Part shown: positions 1-11,100 of the stretch, in pieces
Layout: each line of letters starts with the position of its first letter
Numbering within the stretch: position 1 is the stretch's first letter
Assembly (NCBI GenBank): GCA_013076295.1
Contig: RQOL01000651.1
Location: forward strand, 1 to 64,000
Length of the DNA: 64,000 bases
Source of the DNA: Sanderia malayensis
Lineage: Eukaryota; Cnidaria; Scyphozoa; Semaeostomeae; Pelagiidae
Direction: 5' to 3'
Position numbers and translations under genes: made by a program
The notes under the pieces: model-generated
Databases searched by the model: none
Told to the model about the DNA's origin: nothing
What the model saw: the letters and a program-made list of their open reading frames with translations, nothing else

Positions 1-381
1 ATATAAATGAAAAGGCGTAACCAAAGATGCATTCCATATAGCTTTAGCTGTGGTTACGTGGATTCATTTGAAAATTGTGGGAATTAATTATAATATCAGA
101 TTCATTGTAAATTGTGGGAATGAATGTTAATATCACTGAAAACCAGTAAATATTAGTGTATTTTAAAGAGTGTGAACTGTAGTTTTGGGGATTTATGCGT
201 AAATTGTGGGAAGGAACGCTAATATTGAATTCATGTTTAAATTGTGGAAATAAATGTTATTATCACTGAAAACAACTAAATAGGGCGGTGTTTAAATACC
301 TTTTAGCTGCAGTTACATGGGTTCATGCGTAAATTGTGGAAATGAGTGTCAATATAAATGAAAAGGCGTAACCCAAGATGC

Positions 382-1545
382 ATTCCATATAGCTTTAGCT
401 GTGGTTACGTGGATTCATTTGAAAATTGTGGGAATTAATTTTAATATCGGATTCATTGTAAATTGTGGGAATCGATGTAATTATCACTAAAAACATGTAG
501 ATAAAGGTGTAATTTATTATGTTTTAGCTGAAATTACGTGGATTAATGTGTAAATTGTGAGAAAGAAGGTTATAATGGGATTCATGTGTAAATTATGGGA
601 ATCAACGTTAATATCTGATTTATGTCTAAATTGTGGGAATGAATGTTAGCTAATATCACTGAAAACCAGTAAATAAGGGGGTATTTTAAATAGTGTGAGC
701 AATAGTTATTGGGACTCACGCGTAAATTGTCGGAAGGAACGTTAATATCGGATTCATGTGTAAATTGTGGGAATAAATGTTAATATCACTGAAAACAAGT
801 AAATAAGGGTGTTTTTTAATACTTTTTGGCTGCAGTTACATGAATTCATTCGTAAATTTTGGGAATGGGTGTCAATATCAGTGAAAAGACTTAACCAAAG
901 ATGCATTCCATATAGCTTTAGCTGTGGTTACGTGGATTCATTTGAAAATTGTGGGAATTAATTTTAATATCGGATGCATTGTAAATTGTGGGAACAGATG
1001 TAATTATCACTAAAAACATGTAGATAAAGGTGTAATTTATTATGTTTTAGCTGAAATTACGTGGATTAATGTGTAATTTGTGAGAAAGAAGGTTATAATG
1101 GGATTCATGTGTAAATTATGGGAATCAACGTTAATATCTGATTTATGTCTAAATTGTGGTAATGTATGTTAGCTAATATCACTGAAAACCAGTAAATAAG
1201 GGGGTATTTTAAATAGTGTGAGCAATAGTTATTGGGACTCACGCGTAAATTGTGGGAAGGAACGTTAATATCGGATTCATGTGTAAATTGTGGGAATAAA
1301 TGTTAATATCACTGAAAACAAGTAAATAAGGGTGTTTTTTAATACTTTTTAGCTGCAGTTACATGGATTCATGCGTAAAATTTGGGAACTGGTGTCAATA
1401 TCAGTGAAAAGACTTAACCAAAGATGCATTCCATATAGCTTTAGCTGTGGTTACGTGGTTTCATTTGAAAATTGGGGGAATTAATGTTAATATCGGATTC
1501 ATTGTAAATTGTGGGAACAGATGTAATTATCACTAAAAACATGTA
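382..1545 (+). repeat. 523-bp higher-order repeat, about 2.2 copies
   Basis: The landmark ATTCCATATAGC starts at 382, 905 and 1428, exactly 523 bp apart each time. Core spacings within the first unit, from 428 to 951, are 37, 92, 38, 38, 96, 38, 92 and 92, summing to 523. The unit is therefore eight modules, four short and four long, with one GCTA insertion (in GTTAGCTAATATC) making the 96. The third copy diverges near 1,545 into 3.5-kb-HOR sequence. The same period reappears as a length difference between HOR units in block III. Confidence 0.92.
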
Positions 1546-2602
1546 TATTAAGGTCTACTTTATTATGTTTTACCTGAAATTACGTGGATTCATGTGTAAA
1601 TTGTGGGAATAAGTAACAATATCATCAGTGAAAAGAGGTAACCAAAGATGCCTTCCAATTAGTTTTAGCTGTGGTTACGTGGATTCATTTGAAAATTGTG
1701 GGAATTAATTATAATATCAGATTCATTGTAAATTGTGGGAATGAATGTTAATATCACTGAACACCAGTAAGTATTAGTGTATTTTAAAGAGTGCGAACTG
1801 TAGTTATGGGGATTTATGCCTAAATTGTGGGAAAGAACGTTACTATCGGGATCATGTGTAAATTTTGGGAATGAAAGTTAATATGGGATTCATGTGTAAA
1901 TTGTTAGAATGAACGTTAATATCGGATTTATTTTAATATTTGTGGAATTAATGTTAATATCACTAAAATCCAATGAATATGGGTGTCTTTTAATTAGTGT
2001 GTGCTGTAGTTATGGGGATTCTTGCGTAAATTGTGGGAAGGAACATTAATATCGGATTCATTTTTAAATTGTGGGAATGAATGTTAATATCACGGAGAAC
2101 AGGTAAATAAGGGAGTATTTTAATACCATTTAGCTGCCGTTACATGGACTCACGTGTAAATTGTGGGAATGAACGCTAATAGTGGATTGATGTTTAATTG
2201 GCGGGAATGAATGCTAATATCACTGAAAACAAATAAAGAAGGGTGTATTTTAATACGTTTTAGCTGTATTTACATGGATTTATGCGCAAATTGTGGGAAT
2301 GGGTGTAAATATCATCAGTGAAAAGAGGTAACCAAAGATGCCTTCCAATTAGTTTTAGCTGTGCTCACGTGGATTCATTTGAAAGTTGTGGCATTGAATT
2401 TTAATATCGGATTTATTGTAAATTGTGGGAATAAATGTTAAAATAACTGAAACATATTAATAAAAGTGTACTTTATTTTGGTTTAGCTAAAAATACATGG
2501 ATTGATGTGTAAATTGTGGGAATAAACATTAATATCGGATTCATGTTTAAACTGTGGGAATAAATGTTAAAATCATTGAAGGCAAGTAAGTAAGGGTGCA
2601 TT

Positions 2603-2824
2603 TTAAGTCTTTCTAGCTGTATTTGCGTGGATCCATTTGTAAATTGAGGGAATAAACGTTAATATTGAATTCATGTTTAAATTGTGGGAATGAATGTTAT
2701 TATCACTGAAAACAACTAAATAGGGCTGTATTTTAATACCTTTTAGCTGCACTTTACATGGGTTCATGCGTAAATTGTGGAAATTAGTGTCAATATAAAT
2801 GAAAAGGCGTAACCAAAGATGCAT
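2603..2824 (+). repeat. BamHI-marked HOR segment (first of ten copies)
   Basis: This about 222-bp segment is a landmark of the 3.5-kb HOR. It contains GCATTTTAAGTCTTTCT, a TTGCGTGGATCC variant of the usual GGATTC start, and a GCACTTTACATGGG linker end. Copies start near 2603, 16270, 19776, 22619, 30371, 32841, 36167, 43234, 48155 and 51144. It stays open for 73 codons on the minus strand in all ten copies. Few bases differ between copies and most of those change the reading (for example Arg/Leu, Asn/Lys, Pro/Gln, Met/Ile), so the openness reflects recent homogenisation, not protein-level selection. Confidence 0.88.
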
Positions 2825-3265
2825 TCCATATAGCTTTAGCTGTGGTTACGTGGATTCATTTGAAAATTGTGGGAGTTAATTTTAATATCGGATTCATTGT
2901 AAATTGTGGGAATAGATGTAATTATGATTGAAAACATGTAAATAAAGGTCTACTTTATTATGTTTTAACTGAAATTACGTGGATTCATGTGTAAATTGTG
3001 GGAATGAGTAACATTATCATCAGTTAAAAGAGGTAACCAAAGATGCCTTCCAATTAGTTTTAGCTGGGCTTACGTGGATTCATTTGAAAATTGTGGGAAT
3101 TAATTATAATATCGGATTCATTGTAAATTGTGGGAATAGATGTAATTATTACTAAAAACATGTAAATATAATTGTACTTTACTATGTTTTAGCTGAATTT
3201 ACGTGGATTCATGTGTAAATTGTGGGAATGAATGTTATTATCACTGAAAACAAGTAAAAAGGGGT

Positions 3266-3277
3266 GTATTTTAATAC
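3266..3277. other. Short dyad GTATTTTAATAC in the PstI-type linker
   Basis: The linker that ends AGCTGCAGTTACAT contains GTATTTTAATAC, an inverted repeat of GTATT and AATAC around TT. It recurs wherever this linker keeps the GTATTTTAATACC form, including in the GGGAGTATTTTAATACC variant. Several satellites with centromere function are rich in short dyads, but this arm is only 5 bp and may be incidental. Confidence 0.5.
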
Positions 3278-6200
3278 TTTTTAGCTGCAGTTACATGGAT
3301 TCAAGCGTGAATTGTTGGAATGGGTATCAATATCAATGAAAAGACGTAACCAAAGATGCATTCCATATAGTTTTAGCTGTCGTTACGTGGATTCATTTGA
3401 AAATTGTGGGAATGAATTTTAATTTCGGATTCATTGTAAAATGTGGTAATATTTCTTATTCTCCCTAAGAACAAGTAAATAAAGGTGCAATTTAATTTGT
3501 TTTAGTTGAAATTACGTGGACTCATGTGTAAATTGTGGGAGTGAACGTTATTATGGGATTCATGCGTAAGTTGTGGGAAGGAACGTTAATATCGGATTCA
3601 TGTGTAAACTGTTGGAATGAGTGTCATTATCATCAGTGAAAAAGGGTAACGAAAGATGAATTCCAGAAAGCTTTAGTTGTGGTTACGTGGAGTCATTTGA
3701 AAATTGTGGGAATGAATTTCAATATCGGATTCATAGTAAATTGTGGGAATAGATGTAATTATGATTGAAAACATGTAAATAAAAGTCTACTTTATTATGT
3801 TTTAGCTGAATTTACGTGGATTCATGTGTAAATTATGGGAATGAAGGATATTATAGGATTCATGTGTTAACTTGTGGTAGTGAACGTTAATATCACTGAA
3901 AACATATAAATAACGGTGTATTTCAAAGAGTGTGAGCAGTAGTTATGGGGACTCATGGGTAAATTGTGGGAAGAAATGTTAATATCGGATTCATGTGTAA
4001 ATGGTGGGAATAAATGCTAATATCACTGAAAACAAGTAAAAAATGGTGTTTTTTAAGGAATGTGAACTGTAGTTATGGGGATTTATGCATAAATTGTGGG
4101 AAGGAACGTTCATATCCGATTCATGTGTAAATTGCGGGAATGAACGTTAATATCGGAATCATGTTTAAATTGTGGGAAAGAATGTTAATATCACTGAAAA
4201 AAAGTAATTATAGGTGTCTTTTAATACCTTTTAGCTGCAGTTGCATGGATTCAAGCGTAAATTGTGGGAAATGGTATCAATATCAATGAAAAGACGTAAC
4301 CAAAGATGCCTTCCATATAGTTTCAGCTGTGGTTACGTGGATTCATTGAAAGTTGTGGGAATGGATTTTAATATCGGATTCATTGTAAAATGTGGAAATG
4401 GATGTTAATATCACTGAAAACAAGTAAATACAGGTCTACTTTATTATGTTTTAGCTGAAATTACGTGGATTCATGTGTAAATTGTGGGAATGAGAAACAA
4501 TATCATCAGTGAAAAGAGGTAACCAAAGATGCCTTCCAATTAGTTTTAGCTGTGCTTACGTGGATTCATTTGAAAATTGTGGGAATTAATTATAATATCG
4601 GATTCATTGTAAATTGTGGGAATAGATGTAATTATTACTAAAAACATGTAAATATCATTGTACTTTATTATGTTTTAGCTGAATTTACGTGGATTGATGT
4701 GTAAATTGTGGGAATTAATGTTATTATCACTGAAAACAAGTAAATAGGGGTGTATTTTAATACTTTTTAGCTGCAGTTACATGGATTCAAGCGTGAATTG
4801 TGGGAATGGGTATCAATATCAATGAAAAGACGTAGCCAAAGATGCATTCCATACAGTTTTAGCTCTGGTTACGTGGATTCATTGGAAAGTTGTGGGAATG
4901 AATTATAATTTCGGATTCATTGTAAAATGTGGAAATTTTTCTTATTATCACTAAGAACAAGTAAATAAAGGTGCAATTTAATTTTTTTTTAATTAGTTGA
5001 AATTACGTGGACTCATGTGTAAATTGTGGTAATGAACGTTATTATGGAATTCATGCGCATGTTGTGGGAAGGAACGTTAATATCGGATTCTTGTGTAAAC
5101 TGTTGGAAAGAGTGTCATTATCATCAGTGAAAAAGGGTAACGAAAGATGAATTCCATAAAGCATTAGTTGTGGTTACGTGGAGTCATTTGAAAATTGTGG
5201 GAATTAATTTTAATATTGGATTCATTGTAAATTGTGGGAATAGATGTAATTATGATTGAAAACATGTAAATAAAAGTCTACTTTATTATGTTTTAGCTGA
5301 AATTACGTGGATTCATGTGTAAATTGTGGGAATGAGTAACATTATCATCAGTTAAAAGAGGTAACCAAAGATGCCTTCCAATTGGTTTTAGCTGTGCTTA
5401 CGTGGATTCATTTGAAAATTGTGGGAATTAATTATAATATCGGATTCATTGTAAATTGTGGGAATAGATGTAATTATTACTAAAAACATGTAAATATAAT
5501 TGTACTTTATTATGTTTTAGCTGAATTTACGTGGATTCATGTGTAAATTGTGGGAAGAAATGTTAATATCGGATTCATGTGTAAATTGTGGGAATAAATG
5601 CTAATATCACTGAAAACAAGTAAAAAATGGTGTTTTTTAAGGAATGTGAACTGTAGTTATGGGGATTTATGCATAAATTGTGGGAAGGAACGTTCATATC
5701 GGATTCACGTGTAAAGTGTGGGAATGAACGTTAATATCGAATTCATGTTTAAATTGTAGGAATGAATGTTAATATCACTGAAAACAAATAAATAACCGTG
5801 TATTTTAAAAAGTGTGAGCAGTAGTTATGGGGATTTATGCATCAATTGTGGGAAGGAACGTTCATATCCGATTCATGTGTAAATTGTGGGAATGAACGTT
5901 AATATCGGAATCATGTTTAAATTGTGGGAAAGAATGTTAATATCACTGAAAAAAAGTAAATATAGGTGTGTTTTAATACCTTTTAGCTGCAGTTGCATGG
6001 ATTCAAGCGTAAATTGTGGGAATGGGTATCAATATCAATGAAAAGACGTAACCAAAGATGCCTTCCATATAGTTTCAGCTGTGGTTACGTTGATTCATTT
6101 GAAAATCGTGGGAATTAATTTTAACATCGGATTCATTGTAAATTGTGGGAATAGTTGTAATTATCACTAAAAACATGTAAATACAGGTCTACTTTATTAT

Positions 6201-7788
6201 GTTTTAGCTGAAATTACGTGGATTCATGTGTAAATTGTGGGAATGAGTAACAATATCATCAGTGAAAAGAGGTAACCAAAGATGCCTTCCAATTAGTTTT
6301 AGCTGTGCTTACGTGGATCCATTTGAAAATTGTGGGAATTAATTATAATATCGGATTCATTGTAAATTGTGGGAATAGATGTAATTATTACTAAAAACAT
6401 GTAAATATAATTGTACTTTATTATGTTTTAGCTGAGTTTACGTGGATTCATGTGTAAATTGTGGGAATGAATGTTATTATCACTGAAAACAAGTAAATAG
6501 GGGTGTATTTTTATACTTTTTAGCTGCAGTTACATGGATTCAAGCGTGAATTGTGGGAATGGGTATCAATATCAATGAAAAGACGTAACCAAAGATGCAT
6601 TCCATATAGTTTTAGCTGTCGTTACGTGGATTCATTTGAAAGTTGTGGGAATGAATTTTAATTTCGGATTCTTGTAAAATGTGGTAATATTTCTTATTAT
6701 CACTAAGAACAAGTAAATAAAGGTGCAATTTAATTTGTTTTAGTTGAAATTACGTGGACTCATGTGTAAATTGTGGGAGTGAACGTTATTATGGGATTCA
6801 TGCGTAAGTTGTGGGAAGGAACGTTAATATCGGATTCATTTGTAAACTGTTGGAATGAGTGTCATTATCATCAGTGAAAAAGGGTAACGAAAGATGAATT
6901 CCATAAAGCTTTAGTTGTGGTTACGTGGAGTCATTTGAAAATTGTTGGAATTAGTTATAATATCGGATTCTTTGTAAATTGTGGGAATCGATGTAATTAT
7001 CACTAAAAGCATGTAAATAAAGTTGTACCTTATTATGTTTTAGCTGAATTTACGTGGATTCATGTGTAAATTGTAGGAATGGGTGTCAATATCAGTGAAA
7101 AGACGTAACCAAAGATGCATTCCACATAGTTTTAGTTGTGGTTATGTTGATTAATTTGAAAATCGTGGGAATTAATTTTAACATCGGATACATTGTAAAT
7201 TGTGGAAATAGATGTTAATATCACTGAAAACAAGTAAATAAGGGTGTTTTTAAGGAGTGTGAACTGTAGTTATGGGGATTTATGCATAAATTGTGGGAGG
7301 AAATGTTCAAATGGGATTTATCTGTAAATTGTGGGAATGAACGATAATATCGGATTCATGTTTAAATTGTGGGAATGAATGTTAATATCACTGAAAACAA
7401 ATAAATAACGGTGTATTTTAAAGAGTGTGAACAGTAGTTCTGGGGATTGATGCATAAATTGTGGAAATGAACGTTAACATTGGATTCATGTTTAAATTGT
7501 GGGAATGAATGTTAATATCGCTGAAAACAAATAATTGAGTGTGTTTTTTAATACCTTTTAGCTGCAGTTACATGGATTCATGCGTAAATTGTGGGAATGG
7601 GTGTCAATATCAGTGAAAAGACGTAACCAAAGATGCATTCCACATTGTTTTAGCTGTGGTTACGTTGATTCATTTGAAAATTGTGGGAATTAATTTTAAT
7701 ATCGGATTCATTGTAAATTGTGGGAATAGATGTAATTATGATTGAAAACATGTAAATAAAGGTCTACTTTATTATGTTTTAGCTGAAA

Positions 7789-7796
7789 TTACGTGG
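7789..7796 (+). promoter_or_regulatory. Example of the recurrent TTACGTGG core in linkers
   Basis: Two of the linker subfamilies end in TTACGTGG, containing TACGTG. That hexamer is the core bound by bHLH-PAS dimers such as Single-minded or Trachealess with Tango, and ACGTG is also a bZIP or hypoxia-element core. It recurs hundreds of times, about 25-30 bp before a TGTGGGAA core (TTACGTGG at 7,789, GTGGGAA at 7,812). In the PstI-containing linker the same place reads TTACATGG. No binding can be shown from sequence. Confidence 0.2.
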
Positions 7797-7870
7797 ATTC
7801 ATGTGTAAATTGTGGGAAGGAACATTAATATGGGATTCATGCGTAAGTTGTGGGAAGGAACGTTATTATC

Positions 7871-7908
7871 GGATTCATGTGTAAAGTGTGGGAATGAACG
7901 TTAATATC
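7871..7908 (+). repeat. Representative 38-bp short monomer
   Basis: A clean example of the short module: GGATTCATG at the left end, the TGTGGGAA core near positions 17-24, and AACGTTAATATC at the right end. It is followed directly by another module, so core-to-core spacing is 38 bp; cores at 7850, 7888 and 7926 show this. In the variant starting GGATTCATTG the spacing is 37 bp. The module appears as singlets, doublets and triplets between the longer 92-bp monomers throughout the window. Confidence 0.93.
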
Positions 7909-8030
7909 GGATTCATGTTTAAATTGTGGGAATGAATGTTAATATCACTGAAAACAAATAAATAACCGTGTATTTTAAAAAGTGTGGGCAGGAGTTATGG
8001 AGATTTATGCATAAATTGTGGGAAGGAACG
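7904..8030 (+). promoter_or_regulatory. Example of the recurrent TGTGGGAA core (possible CSL/Su(H)-type site)
   Basis: TGTGGGAA occurs here at about 7925 and 8017 and, in the 480 bp from 7,561, eight times (about one per 60 bp). It matches the consensus bound by the Notch-pathway DNA-binding proteins Su(H)/RBPJ, usually written YGTGRGAA. It is the most constant part of the module across the window. All sites face the same way and lie 37-38 or 92 bp apart, unlike the inverted closely spaced Su(H) paired sites. Binding is inference and applies only if the host has a CSL protein. Confidence 0.3.
7909..8000 (+). repeat. Representative 92-bp long monomer (38-bp module plus 54-bp linker)
   Basis: The 38-bp module at 7909-7946 is followed by a 54-bp linker (7947-8000) beginning ACTGAAAACAA; the next module starts at 8001. 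Core-to-core spacing is 92 bp (7926 to 8018). Linkers elsewhere fall into at least four subfamilies: one ending TTAGCTGCAGTTACAT; one with GTAACCAAAGATGC and ending GTGGTTACGT; one with ACATGTAAATAAAGG and ending GAAATTACGT; and one with AGTGTGAGCAGTAGTTATGG. All share a start like ACTGAAAAC, so they appear to be relatives, not independent spacers. An extra ATC or GCTA at the module-linker joint yields 95- and 96-bp versions. Confidence 0.92.
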
Positions 8031-8105
8031 TTCATATCGGTTTCATGTGTAAATTGTGGGAATGAACGTTAATATCGGAATCATGTTTAAATTGTGGGAA
8101 TGAAC

Positions 8106-11100
8106 GTTAATATCGGATTCATGTGTAAACTGTTGGAATGAGTGTCATTATCATCAGTGAAAAAGGGTAACGAAAGATGAATTCCAGAAAGCTTTAGTTG
8201 TGGTTACGTGGAGTCATTTGAAAATTGTGGGAATGAATTTCAATATCGGATTCATAGTAAATTGTGGGAATAGATGTAATTATGATTGAAAACATGTAAA
8301 TAAAAGTCTACTTTATTATGTTTTAGCTGAATTTACGTGGATTCATGTGTAAATTGTGGGAATGAAGGATATTATAGGATTCATGTGTTAACTTGTGGTA
8401 GTGAACGTTAATATCACTGAAAACATATAAATAACGGTGTATTTTAAAGAGTGTGAGCAGTAGTTATGGGGACTCATGGGTAAATTGTGGGAAGAAATGT
8501 TAATATCGGATTCATGTGTAAATGGTGGGAATAAATGCTAATATCACTGAAAACAAGTAAAAAATGGTGTTTTTTAAGGAATGTGAACTGTAGTTATGGG
8601 GATTTATGCATAAATTGTGGGAACGAACGTTCATATCCGATTCATGTGTAAATTGCGGGAATGAACGTTAATATCGGAATCATGTTTAAATTGTGGGAAA
8701 GAATGTTAATATCACTGAAAAAAAGTAATTATAGGTGTCTTTTAATACCTTTTAGCTGCAGTTGCATGGATTCAAGCGTAAATTGTGGGAAATGGTATCA
8801 ATATCAATGAAAAGACGTAACCAAAGATGCCTTCCATATAGTTTCAGCTGTGGTTACGTGGATTCATTTGAAAGTTGTGGGAATGGATTTTAATATCGGA
8901 TTCATTGTAAAATGTGGAAATGGATGTTAATATCACTGAAAACAAGTAAATACAGGTCTACTTTATTATGTTTTAGCTGAAATTACGTGGATTCATGTGT
9001 AAATTGTGGGAATGAGAAACAATATCATCAGTGAAAAGAGGTAACCAAAGATGCCTTCCAATTAGTTTTAGCTGTGCTTACGTGGATTCATTTGAAAATT
9101 GTGGGAATTAATTATAATATCGGATTCATTGTAAATTGTGGGAATAGATGTAATTATTACTAAAAACATGTAAATATCATTGTACTTTATTATGTTTTAG
9201 CTGAATTTACGTGGATTGATGTGTAAATTGTGGGAATTAATGTTATTATCACTGAAAACAAGTAAATAGGGGTGTATTTTAATACTTTTTAGCTGCAGTT
9301 ACATGGATTCAAGCGTGAATTGTGGGAATGGGTATCAATATCAATGAAAAGACGTAGCCAAAGATGCATTCCATACAGTTTTAGCTCTGGTTACGTGGAT
9401 TCATTTGAAAGTTGTGGGAATGAATTATAATTTCGGATTCATTGTAAAATGTGGAAATTTTTCTTATTATCACTAAGAACAAGTAAATAAAGGTGCAATT
9501 TAATTTTTTTTTATTTAGTTGAAATTACGTGGACTCATGTGTAAATTGTGGTAATGAACGTTATTATGGAATTCATGCGCATGTTGTGGGAAGGAACGTT
9601 AATATCGGATTCTTGTGTAAACTGTTGGAAAGAGTGTCATTATCATCAGTGAAAAAGGGTAACGAAAGATGAATTCCATAAAGCATTAGTTGTGGTTACG
9701 TGGAGTCATTTGAAAATTGTGGGAATTAATTTTAATATTGGATTCATTGTAAATTGTGGGAATAGATGTAATTATGATTGAAAACATGTAAATAAAAGTC
9801 TACTTTATTATGTTTTAGCTGAAATTACGTGGATTCATGTGTAAATTGTGGGAATGAGTAACATTATCATCAGTTAAAAGAGGTAACCAAAGATGCCTTC
9901 CAATTGGTTTTAGCTGTGCTTACGTGGATTCATTTGAAAATTGTGGGAATTAATTATAATATCGGATTCATTGTAAATTGTGGGAATAGATGTAATTATT
10001 ACTAAAAACATGTAAATATAATTGTACTTTATTATGTTTTAGCTGAATTTACGTGGATTCATGTGTAAATTGTGGGAAGAAATGTTAATATCGGATTCAT
10101 GTGTAAATTGTGGGAATAAATGCTAATATCACTGAAAACAAGTAAAAAATGGTGTTTTTTAAGGAATGTGAACTGTAGTTATGGGGATTTATGCATAAAT
10201 TGTGGGAAGGAACGTTCATATCGGATTCACGTGTAAAGTGTGGGAATGAACGGTAATATCGAATTCATGTTTAAATTGTAGGAATGAATGTTAATATCAC
10301 TGAAAACAAATAAATAACCGTGTATTTTAAAAAGTGTGAGCAGTAGTTATGGGGATTTATGCATCAATTGTGGGAAGGAACGTTCATATCCGATTCATGT
10401 GTAAATTGTGGGAATGAACGTTAATATCGGAATCATGTTTAAATTGTGGGAAAGAATGTTAATATCACTGAAAAAAAGTAAATATAGGTGTGTTTTAATA
10501 CCTTTTAGCTGCAGTTGCATGGATTCAAGCGTAAATTGTGGGAATGGGTATCAATATCAATGAAAAGACGTAACCAAAGATGCCTTCCATATAGTTTCAG
10601 CTGTGGTTACGTTGATTCATTTGAAAATCGTGGGAATTAATTTTAACATCGGATTCATTGTAAATTGTGGGAATAGTTGTAATTATCACTAAAAACATGT
10701 AAATACAGGTCTACTTTATTATGTTTTAGCTGAAATTACGTGGATTCATGTGTAAATTGTGGGAATGAGTAACAATATCATCAGTGAAAAGAGGTAACCA
10801 AAGATGCCTTCCAATTAGTTTTAGCTGTGCTTACGTGGATCCATTTGAAAATTGTGGGAATTAATTATAATATCGGATTCATTGTAAATTGTGGGAATAG
10901 ATGTAATTATTACTAAAAACATGTAAATATAATTGTACTTTATTATGTTTTAGCTGAGTTTACGTGGATTCATGTGTAAATTGTGGGAATGAATGTTATT
11001 ATCACTGAAAACAAGTAAATAGGGGTGTATTTTTATACTTTTTAGCTGCAGTTACATGGATTCAAGCGTGAATTGTGGGAATGGGTATCAATATCAATGA

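Larger units (their letters stand above)
1..2930 (+). repeat. Block I: 523-bp HORs followed by a partial 3.5-kb HOR copy
   Basis: The first 381 bases are a related partial unit. Two full 523-bp units and one partial unit follow, to about 1,545. From there to about 2,930 the order of linker variants matches the end of the block III HOR near 15.2-16.6 kb, including the BamHI-marked segment at 2,603-2,824. The 523-bp part most resembles 60.9-62.2 kb: both carry TGAATTCATTCG, GGGAACAGATG and GTGTAATTTGTGAGAAAG variants. The switch to block II near 2,930 is marked by a GATTGAAAACATG linker and then CATCAGTTAAAAGAGG. Confidence 0.85.
3584..8105 (+). repeat. Segment A of the block II duplication
   Basis: Landmarks here recur 4,521-4,522 bp downstream: TTCCAGAAAG at 3661 and 8182, AATGAGAAAC at 4489 and 9011, GGAATGTGAACTG at 5641 and 10163. 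Differences between A and B over the first 3.3 kb are rare. A lacks the 527-bp piece that B carries after 11,470. It ends where a block-B-type 3' module is joined to the start of the unit (GGAATGAACGTTAATATCGG near 8,100), the reiteration point of the duplication. Confidence 0.88.

Noticed and set aside
3900..3930. TATA-box-like TATAAATA in the ACATATAAATAACGG linker, recurring through the array
   Set aside because: AT-rich linker sequence makes such matches by chance. No initiator, gene or transcript evidence accompanies them.
4975..5002. Short poly-T tract in a linker (also near 9,505, 11,780, 24,810 and 27,555) as a possible transposon tail
   Set aside because: It is a linker variant inherited with segments A, B and C. 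No target-site duplication or element body lies beside it.
7871..8000. CRISPR-like look: 38-bp repeats separated by 54-bp segments
   Set aside because: The 54-bp segments are not unique spacers but a few repeating families, many 38-bp modules have no spacer, the repeats themselves vary, and no cas gene is present.
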